A stretch of 64,000 nucleotides of DNA from Pseudoflavonifractor sp. 60 (GTDB taxonomy: Bacteria > Bacillota > Clostridia > Oscillospirales > Oscillospiraceae), in assembly GCF_009911645.1 (NCBI RefSeq), contig NZ_QWKI01000041.1:36312-100311 (forward strand), given 5' to 3'. Shown piece after piece: positions 9,101 to 16,971 of this stretch (positions are counted from its first letter, which is position 1; each line of letters opens with the position of its first letter). The notes beneath the pieces are model-generated. The model worked only from the letters and a program-made list of their open reading frames with translations. It searched no databases and had not been told where the DNA came from. The position numbers were made by a program, and so were the translations under genes.

Positions 9101-9322
9101 CTGATCGTAGGTAATCCCAAGTTCTTTTTCTGCCCGCCGGACGCCCTCCAAGGCCAAATCGTTAAAGGAATTGCCGCCCAAGCCCGCCTGTGTGAAGATG
9201 ATTCCGATGTGTGCCGTGCCTCTGTCCGTGTCTCTGCCTCCTGCCGTACCGCACCCTGTCAGTACAGCGGCCATATATGCCGCTGCCAATAATGCGGTCA
9301 ATCGTCTTTTCCGGCTTCTCAT
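9101..9322 (-). pseudogene. BMP-family nucleoside-binding lipoprotein, N-terminal remnant
   Basis: From an ATG with GGGGGA upstream comes a lipoprotein signal peptide (RSRKRR then a hydrophobic stretch to the lipobox AVLTGC), then IGIIFTQAGLGGNSFNDLAL and ELGITYDQVDP. These are the start of BmpA/Med-type substrate-binding proteins that deliver purine nucleosides to an ABC importer. After about 74 codons the reading runs into ATPase-derived DNA. The open frame continues out of register through the ATPase piece into the permease piece, giving a meaningless 372-codon fusion frame. Confidence 0.85.
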
Positions 9323-9901
9323 TGAATAAGTCCCCCTTTGTTGTAGTGCATTTAAATTTACTTGTCCAATAAATACGGCAATGCAACAGTATAAATTATA
9401 AAATTTGTCAACAGAAAGGGGAGTGAATCCTAAAACTTTGTAAAAAGTGAACAAGATTTAGGCGTGGTTTTTTGACGCTTTGCCGAGGCATAGACGCCTA
9501 GGGCCCGCCCCACGATGGATGAAAAGCGGAGAGATAGGGTTTTCTCCATACCTCTCCGCTGATGCTATCGCTGTCATAATTGGCCTTGCGGTGGAGGCAA
9601 AGCCGGTTTTCCTGGCATCATCCCAGGGTTGATGCACTTATGGGAACACTGCCCAGGTCTCTAACGGGCTGGGGCTTAACTTTGCCGCCATGAACCCCAA
9701 AAAGCTGCCTCTTTGCCGCTCTTTTCGTTCCTGCTGTACTTCCCTTTTGCTCCTTATTATGCTTTGCGGACTGCCCAGCTCAACGCCAGACAGTCCGCTT
9801 TTCGACAGTCTGATTGCTGTGTAAAATCTGAAAAGTACACGGCGCTATATCAGATTCCAGTTTTTTCTCTGTGTCCTGCAAGGTGTAAGCAAATGATACA
9901 C
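9323..9901. other. Gene-free region between salvage locus and next element
   Basis: No coding frame is supported. The first 100 bases are A/T-rich (TTGACA near 9415 on the minus strand, no well-spaced -10) and may hold the old BMP promoter. Hairpins occur at about 9525-9560 (AGCGGAGAG with CTCTCCGCT) and about 9767-9800 (GCGGACTG with CAGTCCGC). A dyad GTGTAAG/CTTACAC (9883-9907) overlaps the end of the recombinase gene and is a possible attachment-site or terminator feature. Confidence 0.5.
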
Positions 9902-11731
9902 TTACACATTTTGGAGTTTCCCAAAAAATATCCCCAATCGCCCCGTCAATTCAATTTCTTCTCCGCAGCATTTGCAGACCAGCTTAAATGGCTGACCGAC
10001 AACGTGTTCGCCGGCCTTCATCATCTGGTAGCGTTCCCGGCTCTTGACTCGATGGCGGTGCAGGGATGCCTGCCGCTTTTCTTCCTCCGGCGTCAACTCC
10101 GGGGCCGGGAGGTCGAACCGCCCAATAAACTTCAGATAAATCTCGACTTCCTGCGTCCTGTCGCCGTCAATCTTTTCCGGGGCATAGACGATGATTTTTT
10201 CGATAAACTCGTTGATCATGGGCGTAGTCAGTTCCGAAAAGTCCGTGTACTTCTTTGCCAGGGCGAGGAACCGTTCCACATTGGCGGTGTCCTGCTCGAA
10301 ACTGTTCAGTGCCGATTCCGCCTCCGTGACGGCCTGCCGGAGCGTTGCCTGTTCCTGCTCATACCCGGCAAGGAGAGTGTCAAAGCGTTCCTCACCGATG
10401 CGCCCCACCGCATAGGATTCGTATAGCTTCTTGATGATGGTGTCCAGTTCTTCACAGCGTCGCCTGTCTTTGTTCAATTTGCGTTTCAGGTCTTTCGCCG
10501 CCTGCGCCTGCCGGACTTCGGACGCCGCTCGAACTTTTTGGATAAACTCCGTTTCGTTGGAGATGGCATAGGTGCTGGCAGCCCGGATTGTCTCCAGGAT
10601 CAGCGTCCGCAGTGCCTTTGTAGAGATATGATGATTACTGCAGGCACTGTCATGATACTGCCGGGCCAGCGTGTAAGTGGAGCAGTCGAACCAGTCCGAG
10701 GAATAGGGCTTGGTGGCGGTTCCCTGTGAACGGTGATTATACAGCTTCGCGCCGCAGTCGGCACAGTAGAGAAGCCCGGTCAGGGGATTGGCCTCGCCGA
10801 TGGTGTCGTGGCGGCGGGGTGTATTTCTCAGTTTCTGGGCAAGCTCCCAGGTCTCTTTATCCACGATGGCCTCATGGGTGTTTTCAAAAATCAGCCAGTC
10901 CTCTGGCGAGTGGACAATGGCCCGTTTGTCCTTGTAGGACTCCTTGTGGGTGCGGAAGTTGACCGTATGGCCCATATACTCCGGTTTAGAGAGAATCTGC
11001 CCGACCGCAAACCCGTTCCAGCTATAAGGCCGGGGGATGTCCTCTCTGCTTTTCCATACGCCCCGCCCCTGTCTGGCGAAATAGGTGGCAGGCGTCTCGA
11101 TCTTCTCTTCGCAGAGCATCGTGGCGATCTCATAGGGGCCGCGGCCCTCGATAGTAAGCTGGAAGATACGCCGCACGACTGCCGCCGCTTCCTCGTCAAT
11201 CAGCCAGTGATATTTGTCATTGGGGTCTTTCTTGTAGCCGTAGATGGCACAGTTGGTGGTGGGCTTGCCGGACTCACCCTTGACCCGGATGGCGGTGCGC
11301 TGCTTGCGGCTCAGGTCCCTCAAATACCATTCGCTCATGATGTTGACAAAGGGAGCAAACTCGCTGGAACTGGGGTCATCGCTGTCGATGCTGTTGCCAA
11401 TGGCAATAAAACGCACCCCAAATTTTCTGAAGAGGACTTCCGTATAAAAACCGGTTTGGAGATAATCTCTGCCGATTCTGCTCATGTCCTTCGTCAGCAC
11501 CAGGGCCACTTTCCCGGCCTCAATGTCAGCAATCAGCCGTTTCCATGCCGACCTGTCGAAGTTGCCGCCCGACCATCCGTCATCACAGTAGGCGGCGTAG
11601 AGGTTCCAGCCCTGCTCCTGCACATAGCGGCTAAGCATGATTTTCTGATTTTCGATGGACACACTCTCGCCGGTTCTCTCATCATCCCGGCTGAGCCTGC
11701 AATAGATTCCAACATTGTATTTTTCCTGCAT
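9902..11731 (-). CDS. Large serine recombinase with DUF4368 C-terminus
   Basis: A 609-residue site-specific recombinase that cuts and rejoins attachment sites through a serine. The resolvase domain occupies about residues 1-150, with the nucleophile in YCRLSRDDE, plus MSRIGRDYLQTG. The recombinase domain includes AIYGYKKDPND. A zinc-ribbon with LLYCADCGAKLYNHR and later cysteines sits near the middle, followed by a long coiled coil. The tail YLKFIGRFDLP and CKCCGEEIELTGR belong to the DUF4368 region. GGGAGG stands about 11 bases before the ATG. It appears intact, with the small genes beyond its start on the same strand. It probably mobilised the element whose other parts lie to about 13 kb. 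Confidence 0.93.
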   Translation of the reverse strand: MQEKYNVGIYCRLSRDDERTGESVSIENQKIMLSRYVQEQGWNLYAAYCDDGWSGGNFDRSAWKRLIADIEAGKVALVLTKDMSRIGRDYLQTGFYTEVLFRKFGVRFIAIGNSIDSDDPSSSEFAPFVNIMSEWYLRDLSRKQRTAIRVKGESGKPTTNCAIYGYKKDPNDKYHWLIDEEAAAVVRRIFQLTIEGRGPYEIATMLCEEKIETPATYFARQGRGVWKSREDIPRPYSWNGFAVGQILSKPEYMGHTVNFRTHKESYKDKRAIVHSPEDWLIFENTHEAIVDKETWELAQKLRNTPRRHDTIGEANPLTGLLYCADCGAKLYNHRSQGTATKPYSSDWFDCSTYTLARQYHDSACSNHHISTKALRTLILETIRAASTYAISNETEFIQKVRAASEVRQAQAAKDLKRKLNKDRRRCEELDTIIKKLYESYAVGRIGEERFDTLLAGYEQEQATLRQAVTEAESALNSFEQDTANVERFLALAKKYTDFSELTTPMINEFIEKIIVYAPEKIDGDRTQEVEIYLKFIGRFDLPAPELTPEEEKRQASLHRHRVKSRERYQMMKAGEHVVGQPFKLVCKCCGEEIELTGRLGIFFGKLQNV

Positions 11732-11840
11732 CTTGTTTTTTTACCTCCCTGGACGCAGGAACATAGCATCTGTTACCTGCCCCCATCATAACCGCTTTAG
11801 CACTGTAAAGCAATAGTTTTCTGACAGAAATCAGAAGTTT

Positions 11841-12056
11841 TTACGCCGTCTGCCGCCTGTTCCGCTCCAGTTCCGCCCTGTCGATGACCTCGCCCATCTC
11901 CGCTTTTTCCGCAAAGCTGCTGGACAGGTGATAGGTCACTCCGTCCATTTCCACATCAAGGCCCAGGTTCAAAAACACGCCCCGGCACCCGCCGTATTCA
12001 AAGCCGGGAAGTTCCCCTGCCACTGTGATTTCCACTGGCCGTTTTTCGGTTTTCAT
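11841..12056 (-). CDS. Small mobile-element protein of unknown function
   Basis: A 71-residue protein, MKTEKRPVEITVAGELPGF onward, with a predicted beta-rich core (GVFLNLGLDVEMDGVTYHLS) and a charged helical tail. The ATG overlaps the stop of the upstream gene (ATGA), with GGAGG five bases before it, so the two genes are coupled. The ending resembles short TnpW-type element proteins, but the similarity is weak and I would not name it so. It lies between the recombinase and the 154-residue gene on the same strand. Confidence 0.6.
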   Translation of the reverse strand: MKTEKRPVEITVAGELPGFEYGGCRGVFLNLGLDVEMDGVTYHLSSSFAEKAEMGEVIDRAELERNRRQTA

Positions 12057-12517
12057 GCGACACCTCCTATGCTCCGCAGAATGTCCACGGTGTTGCCCAG
12101 CGCACAATAAAGCGCCTCATTGTCTGGATTTCTCATGCTGGACTTCGCCGCCATTCGGATTTCCCGCAGGGCAACCTCCACCTCCCGTGTGGTGTACCCA
12201 TTTTGAACGGCGGCGATGGCAAGGTTGGCGAGATAGACGCAATCGGTATGGCCCAACTTGTCCTGCACCGCCATTCTACCGAGCTGCTCCAGGATGCCGT
12301 CACGGGATTTCAAGGTGACGGCTGTTCTGTCCTCTCGCCATAAGACCTCGCTGTTTTGAATTTCGGTAGCCGCTACCGATAACAGGTGGACGCCCTCGTA
12401 CATATACATCTTGTTCAACGCCTGCCGCCTGCTGGGGGCGTATTCCTCGGTAATGTGGGCGTCCAGCTTCGGCCTGCCCCGCCCGCGCCTGACTTCCTCT
12501 GTCTTGATTTTTTCCAT
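12053..12517 (-). CDS. Conserved-looking accessory protein, unknown function
   Basis: A 154-residue soluble protein with GGGAGG six bases before the ATG. It begins with a basic, AT-hook-like GRGRPKLDAH motif. The rest is helical (RQALNKMYMYEGVHLLSVAA, AVQDKLGHTDCVYLANLAIA, VALREIRMAAKSSM). The basic N-terminus suggests DNA or RNA binding. It is the first gene after a promoter and a terminator-like leader hairpin, and is coupled to the next gene, so the pair is probably regulated together. I do not recognise a family. Confidence 0.65.
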   Translation of the reverse strand: MEKIKTEEVRRGRGRPKLDAHITEEYAPSRRQALNKMYMYEGVHLLSVAATEIQNSEVLWREDRTAVTLKSRDGILEQLGRMAVQDKLGHTDCVYLANLAIAAVQNGYTTREVEVALREIRMAAKSSMRNPDNEALYCALGNTVDILRSIGGVA

Positions 12518-12545
12518 TGTCCAGCCTCCCTTCAAAAACAAAAAA

Positions 12546-12604
12546 CGCAGATACAACAAGACCGACCCCAGCAAAACGCTGTGGTTCGGTCTATGTATCT
12601 GCGT
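12546..12604 (-). terminator. Leader hairpin with T-run, probable attenuator
   Basis: Read on the minus strand, long arms (CGCAGATACA with TGTATCTGCG, inner AGACCGAACC with GGTCGGTCT) close on a small inner stem. They are followed at once by GCGTTTTTTGTTTTT and then the GGGAGG site of the next gene. A strong terminator between promoter and first gene points to conditional readthrough. Confidence 0.7.
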
Positions 12605-12635
12605 GAAAAATATGTGCAGTATTCAGTTCGCTATT

Positions 12636-12664
12636 ATGGTAGCACAAACAGATGTTCCTATCAA
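12636..12664 (-). promoter_or_regulatory. Putative promoter of the 154-residue gene
   Basis: TTGATA, 17 bases, TACCAT on the minus strand, about 30 bases before the leader hairpin. The -10 box matches four of six consensus positions. Confidence 0.5.
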
Positions 12665-12721
12665 TGCCTTTGAAGAAAGTTTGTCGAGGGCTGGTGGACA
12701 GTACAGGCTTTCACTACTGGG

Positions 12722-12825
12722 CAAGCAGGGCGTTTGTATATACAAACGCTCAAAACCTGCGGTTCCCGGCGATGCCGGAAACCGTAGGTTTTGCTTGTTG
12801 GGAAGTATCCCAAGCCCTTTGAACA
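12722..12825 (+). other. oriT-like module A
   Basis: In order: CAAGCAGGGC; inverted repeat GCGTTTGTA/TACAAACGC; CTCAAAA; a 17-base imperfect hairpin (12754-12770 with 12774-12790); TTTTGCTTG; and inverted repeat TTGGGA/TCCCAA. The same order occurs beside the ICE relaxase (module C) and, inverted, 230 bases to the right (module B). No relaxase gene is adjacent here. Confidence 0.65.
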
Positions 12826-13019
12826 GACCGCTCCGCTGGTCTGGCTACGGCTCTGCGAGCCTGACAGATTTTGAAAAATGCCGTTTCCTATTACGGGACA
12901 GTTTGCGATTATGCTGGTAAGCCAGCCTTGCCGCTTTCAAAACATCTCCGCCGGGGGCGGAAGAAAAAAGCGCCGGAACGGTGCGTAGCCGCAGAATGAA
13001 ATTCTGCGAAAAGGGGGTT
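12826..13019. other. Spacer between the inverted oriT-like modules
   Basis: No gene is seen. Small stems occur (CCGCCGGGGGCGG; GCAGAATGAAATTCTGC). The 50 bases after module A (GAACAGACC, then TGGCTACGG) match in outline the sequence after module C, so homology extends past the oriT core. Confidence 0.45.
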
Positions 13020-13110
13020 GGGGGCTGTGCCACCAACAAGCAAAAACAGCTTTCCGGCGTGACCGCCAGAAAGCTGTTTTGAGTATTTGTGGGAACAAAT
13101 ACACTGCTTG
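13020..13110 (-). other. oriT-like module B, inverted relative to A
   Basis: On the minus strand: CAAGCAGT; inverted repeat GTATTTGT/ACAAATAC around TCCC; CTCAAAA; a 17-base hairpin (AAAACAGCTTTC arms) with the loop GTCA; TTTTTGCTTGTTGG. The TTTGTTCCCACAAAT core is identical to that of module C, and both hairpins keep the same four-base loop. Confidence 0.65.
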
Positions 13111-13193
13111 CCACTTTGGTGACGACCCTTACTTGGGCTGGTCATGCATTTATAAACCGAAAACTAATATGCAGACTTTCCTATGAACGAGCA

Positions 13194-14915
13194 TCAGAGG
13201 CTCCATATCGTACGTGCCTGCTCAAAGAGCCATTTGGCGCGGGCCGAAATTTCGTTCTCGTCCCAAGCTACTTTTGTAAGGACATCGTAAAGAGTACAAA
13301 GCCCACTTGCACACAAAGCGAGTCCCGGTTTCCCGTTGCCGTTTCCGGCCTTCTTCATATCCCACGTTGCGTCTCTGATGGAAGCATTCAAGGATTGCGT
13401 AATAATTGCCAGATTTCCAAGAGTCAAAAGAATGGAGTCCCGCTGTCGCTCCAAATCATCTGTAGCACAGGGTGTCCAGTTATTTCTCCACTTTTTGGGC
13501 ATGAGGTGTTCAAGGCTGTACTGGTTAAATCCCAATAAGGCAACCGCGCTGTTGGAGGGGCGTATCTTGCTTTCAATAAGATAAATGATCCCCTTTGACT
13601 GGAGATTGACCAACTTGGAATTTTCAAATCCATTCCACAATTCATTGTCATCAGGCGTGTAAGTCGTGGCATCCCCAGCGTTCTTCAACTTTGCCTGCAA
13701 CGTGTCGGCGTCCAAAACTTGATTCAGAATTAGGGATGTAAACAGGTTATTGTAATTTTTAGTAGACGCATGGACAATCATTCTCCGCATGATATAGCTT
13801 TCAAGGATTCCATAAATTCTGTTTTTCTCGGCGTCATCAGAAATATTCTTTGCGACAAAAAGGATATATGGAATCATGGTGGTATTCTTTAGGCCGAATA
13901 TCACGACATTGATTCGCTCTACACCAAAGTTGGAGGGAATACTTCGCTCGCACTGATCCAGCTTGAATGTATTCATAAAACAAAGCGCATAGTCGTGCAT
14001 CGCATCAAGGACTACATTTTTGTTCCCGCCGCAATAGGTGTTGATAAAGTGCTGATATGACTGCGATAGATGGTCCACTCTTGCATACATCAGCTTATCT
14101 TCATTTGTGATATTGTAGTTCCGATCTTGAATGAAAAGCTGAAAATAGGCATCAAAGAATATATCAATCATTGCCCGCTTGAGACGGCCTGTTTCCAATT
14201 CTGTGTCCCAGTAAGCCTTTACATCATCATCCTTTTCAAATACAGATACCCATTTTGCCTCATACTCTTGAATGGTTTCACGGCTGAAAAAGTAGTTCTT
14301 CAACAGTTCCGATGTAGTCAGATTCACACCCAGGGAATTGATAGTATCGAAAATCTGCTGTTCATCCTCATCTTCGTCCAAATCAATTTTGACAAACTGA
14401 GTATTTGTCATGATTGTCATAATATCCAATTTCGTTTCATCGAGATTCTTGACAAAGAAATTGAACGCCTCAATAATTCTGGAGCCGGGAGCCGGATCGT
14501 CAATCTGTTCGGCTGATGTGGATGCCATCACTTTCTCAAAAGCGGCAATGTCATTTTTGCCGTGGCACAATGCAAGCGTTTGTCCCATAAGTCTGAACTG
14601 CATATCAAACATTGTTGTCTGCCCGGTCTTTAAGCAGAGGACTTTCATAAAAATCAGAAAAGTAGTCAGCCGCTGCTGCCCGTCAACAACGGTTTTGCAT
14701 ACTGTAAATAAGTCACCCTGCCTGCGTTTACGTCCGACCTTCAAAATGATAGACCCAAAGAAATGGGGTTTGCCTGTTTTTACGATAAATTCCATATCAT
14801 CTAACAGGCGCTGCCAAAGGTCACCCTTCCATACATAAGACCGCTGGAAAAATGGAACCTCAATCAGAGTACCGTTGTTAAAAATGTCTTGTATCAACGC
14901 CTTATGTGCATCCAT
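13194..14915 (-). CDS. DUF262/DUF1524 (GmrSD-like) protein
   Basis: A 573-residue protein with the two halves of GmrS/GmrD-type enzymes. The DUF262 ParB-like NTPase domain has FQRSYVW at about residues 23-29 and VDGQQRLTT at 77-85. The C-terminal DUF1524 HNH-like nuclease has SLEHLMPKKW near residue 470 and LGNLAIITQSLN near 500. In characterised relatives the fused or paired domains form a nucleotide-dependent, modification-dependent restriction enzyme (type IV) against phage DNA. It lies 17 bases after a Cys-rich gene on the same strand and is read from an ATG preceded by GGAGAG. Lower GC than the recombinases nearby suggests separate acquisition. Defence is likely; the target is unknown. 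Confidence 0.8.
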   Translation of the reverse strand: MDAHKALIQDIFNNGTLIEVPFFQRSYVWKGDLWQRLLDDMEFIVKTGKPHFFGSIILKVGRKRRQGDLFTVCKTVVDGQQRLTTFLIFMKVLCLKTGQTTMFDMQFRLMGQTLALCHGKNDIAAFEKVMASTSAEQIDDPAPGSRIIEAFNFFVKNLDETKLDIMTIMTNTQFVKIDLDEDEDEQQIFDTINSLGVNLTTSELLKNYFFSRETIQEYEAKWVSVFEKDDDVKAYWDTELETGRLKRAMIDIFFDAYFQLFIQDRNYNITNEDKLMYARVDHLSQSYQHFINTYCGGNKNVVLDAMHDYALCFMNTFKLDQCERSIPSNFGVERINVVIFGLKNTTMIPYILFVAKNISDDAEKNRIYGILESYIMRRMIVHASTKNYNNLFTSLILNQVLDADTLQAKLKNAGDATTYTPDDNELWNGFENSKLVNLQSKGIIYLIESKIRPSNSAVALLGFNQYSLEHLMPKKWRNNWTPCATDDLERQRDSILLTLGNLAIITQSLNASIRDATWDMKKAGNGNGKPGLALCASGLCTLYDVLTKVAWDENEISARAKWLFEQARTIWSL

Positions 14916-14932
14916 ATGTATCTCTCCTATTA

Positions 14933-15961
14933 TTACTTCTTTTGTTTCAACGCACCGACAGGAGGCGGCACTTGCGCCATGTCGATTCCATTTATCGTAC
15001 AGAAATGCTCGAAAAACCTCTGCGCAAATTCCTTGTCTTTTGGCTCAGTTCTAACCTCCGCAATATCCCTCAATATCTGCGCGGCTTGGTTGTCGGAAAG
15101 ATAGCGATGGAGACCAGAGCCAAAAACTATCCTCTCAGGTGCATTCTGATTGAGATAATAATTCCAAAACAATATCTGATGCGCCTCTTGCGGAGTGAGA
15201 GAAATTTTCCATTCGGATGTTGTGGTTACATAACCGGCATCCCGGTGATCTCCTTCGTAGCTTTCATCTACAAGGAAAACAGCGAAAATAAAACGCGATT
15301 CATCGGAGACATAATTCGGTTCCCGTGAGGTTAGTACAGCCAGACTGTTACGCTGTACTTTCAAAAGACGCATTGGTTTTCCTCGGTTGGCTCCAGTCTG
15401 AACAACACCCGCGCTGGCCATCCAGTCACGCAACATATGACTCTCATAGCAAACGGAGTCCAAACCGCCGCCACCCCTCATCATATCCTCCAATTCGGTA
15501 CGGCTAATTTTTCCATCCAGATAACAGCGGCATGGGGATTCTGTGTCAGCACACCAGATATGACGGGCTTTCTCAATATTGTATCGCAAGACTATATCAG
15601 AGCAAACACCGTTAAAGCCTATACAGGTCGATGTTTTTCCGCCATCACAATAGTTACACTTGAAGGCTACGTTGGAGCGTTCCACCTTTTTAAGTTTTTT
15701 TCGCACCTGTGGTTTCGGCGGGATTGGATCAGGCTGAACAGTAGATAATACAGCCGTTGCATGAGCATCGTTCTTTACTTGAAGGTCGCGGCTCACCTGT
15801 GCCATCAATCCCTGGTCAACACTTGTCAAATATTTCTCAAAAGCATCTGGGTAGACGAATTTTTTCTCAGTACCATTGAAATCAATAACAAGCAGATTTG
15901 CAGTCTTGCTGATAATCGTTCCACTGCCAAATGTGTTATGAAATACTATACATCCTACCAT
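14933..15961 (-). CDS. Cys-rich protein paired with the DUF262 gene
   Basis: 342 residues, unrecognised as a whole. The N-terminus (VFHNTFGSGTIISKTANLLV, IDFNGTEKKFVYP) looks like a small beta-barrel of the kind found on helicases and DNA repair proteins. Residues about 95-160 hold seven cysteines in the pattern CNYC, TCIGF, GVC, WC, PCRC, likely zinc or iron-sulfur binding. The last 150 residues (SLAVLTSREPNYVSDESRFI onward) form a mixed alpha/beta domain. GGGAGG lies eight bases before the chosen ATG, seven codons into the longest frame. It is the first gene of the pair, so it may sense modified or damaged DNA for the downstream nuclease; that role is inference. Confidence 0.6.
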   Translation of the reverse strand: MVGCIVFHNTFGSGTIISKTANLLVIDFNGTEKKFVYPDAFEKYLTSVDQGLMAQVSRDLQVKNDAHATAVLSTVQPDPIPPKPQVRKKLKKVERSNVAFKCNYCDGGKTSTCIGFNGVCSDIVLRYNIEKARHIWCADTESPCRCYLDGKISRTELEDMMRGGGGLDSVCYESHMLRDWMASAGVVQTGANRGKPMRLLKVQRNSLAVLTSREPNYVSDESRFIFAVFLVDESYEGDHRDAGYVTTTSEWKISLTPQEAHQILFWNYYLNQNAPERIVFGSGLHRYLSDNQAAQILRDIAEVRTEPKDKEFAQRFFEHFCTINGIDMAQVPPPVGALKQKK

Positions 15962-16089
15962 ATCACCCCACCTCCCAAGCACATTATATCATGGCCTGTT
16001 GAAATACGCAACTAATCCGGCATCCACTATCTATCAGGAACTTCCAAGTTTTTTGAAGTACATCCGTCATTTGTAACGCATAAACCGCT

Positions 16090-16124
16090 CAGAGGGGGCT
16101 TGCCTATGCAACAAGCCCCCTCTG
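16090..16124. terminator. Thirteen-base perfect hairpin
   Basis: CAGAGGGGGCTTG and CAAGCCCCCTCTG around nine bases. There is no T-run on either side, so it may be a bidirectional terminator or simply a stem. It separates the defence-like pair from tnpV. Confidence 0.45.
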
Positions 16125-16170
16125 ATACCTACATCCTACTATCAGCGCAACTGCCCGGATTCTGTACCTA

Positions 16171-16557
16171 TTATGTATAAATTAACTCGTTTCTGATAAT
16201 TTCCTCGGCTTGGCTGACAATACTGTTCATGGCTTTTATCCATTCCCACTGCGACCGCCGCTTCAAGTCCTCGGTTACGCCCCCGGCAGAGGCCATCTGC
16301 TTAATGATAAGCTGGCAGTGATCCCGCGCTTGCTCATTGAGGTCAGCAAGGTAGGAGTGCAATTTGCCAATCAAAATCAGGTGGTTGAGCAGAAGCGGAT
16401 TTGTTTCTGCCAAGTAAGCCCGGTGCATCCGCCCCCACTTCCCGATGGGGCGGTCATCGACCACTGGCAATTTGATTGCCGGGATGTAGTAGTCCCCAGC
16501 AAGGATGTAATCAAGGCCGTTTGCCTCGTCATGGATTCTCGGTTTTAATTCGTCCAT
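16171..16557 (-). CDS. tnpV: Transposon-encoded protein TnpV
   Basis: 128 residues of the TnpV family, a small protein of unknown function carried by Tn4451-like and other clostridial elements. It shows the family core (GDYYIPAI, DDRPIGKWGRMHRAYL, NHLILIGKLHSYL) and a helical C-terminus. GGGGG stands before the ATG at codon 44 of the longest frame, and upstream codons show no family similarity. It stands alone between a hairpin and a recombinase fragment. A second tnpV in this window is nested inside the 2841-residue ICE gene; the two share DRPLGKYGRM-type core motifs but differ elsewhere. Confidence 0.85.
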   Translation of the reverse strand: MDELKPRIHDEANGLDYILAGDYYIPAIKLPVVDDRPIGKWGRMHRAYLAETNPLLLNHLILIGKLHSYLADLNEQARDHCQLIIKQMASAGGVTEDLKRRSQWEWIKAMNSIVSQAEEIIRNELIYT

Positions 16558-16689
16558 TGCGTTACCCCCGTTATTTTTGGTAGCCGCTACTGTTAATACA
16601 GATTCGGCATAAGGTAGTTTCTGTCTGCGGTACAAATCAGCTTTGTCAGAGGTAACAGGGATGCTATGTCCTGCGTGTAGTGTCATTCT

Positions 16690-16875
16690 TTATGAGAGGG
16701 TGGCATTAAACAGGTTTTTCATGGAAACGACCAGGTGATCTGAGGAAGTTTCCTTGATATTATCATAAATGTCCAGAATCGCAATGAATCGGATGTTTTG
16801 ACTGGTAAATTGCCGAAGGTATTTTCCTACGTCAACATGCTCACGCCCGAAACGGGACAGGTCTCTTTGTGTCAA
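16690..16875 (-). pseudogene. Serine recombinase fragment
   Basis: About 60 codons reading TQRDLSRFGREHVDVGKYLR, then NIRFIAI and later SDHLVVSMKNLFNA. This is the second half of a resolvase catalytic domain. The catalytic serine region and the whole C-terminus are missing, and the ends run into unrelated DNA. It is probably the remains of a recombinase replaced by later insertions, for example the one that travelled with the neighbouring tnpV. Confidence 0.75.
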
Positions 16876-16894
16876 CTAAACACCAAATTTTTTA

Positions 16895-16946
16895 CGGATG
16901 CCAGAGGCGGCCAACAGGTCTTTCCCAGACCGCCCCCCGGCATCCG
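16895..16946 (-). terminator. Hairpin after the recombinase trio
   Basis: CGGATGCC-AGAGGCGG pairs with CCGCC-CCCCGGCATCCG around a 19-base loop. On the minus strand it lies 26 bases after the last recombinase stop and has only a weak T-rich tail. It could also mark the ICE end. Confidence 0.5.
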
Positions 16947-16971
16947 CTTTATCGTGAGGTAGAAACCTTTA

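Noticed and set aside
8336..9454. A single 372-codon gene on the minus strand
   Set aside because: It joins lipoprotein, ATPase and permease remnants in different original frames; the middle part is an out-of-register reading.
9713..10426. A 237-codon plus-strand frame
   Set aside because: Most of it is antisense to the DUF4368 recombinase, and the rest has no recognisable protein pattern.
12620..13190. Coding gene in the plus-strand frame at 12.4-12.9 kb
   Set aside because: The stretch is explained by oriT-like stems and a promoter, and the frame has no ribosome site or family match.
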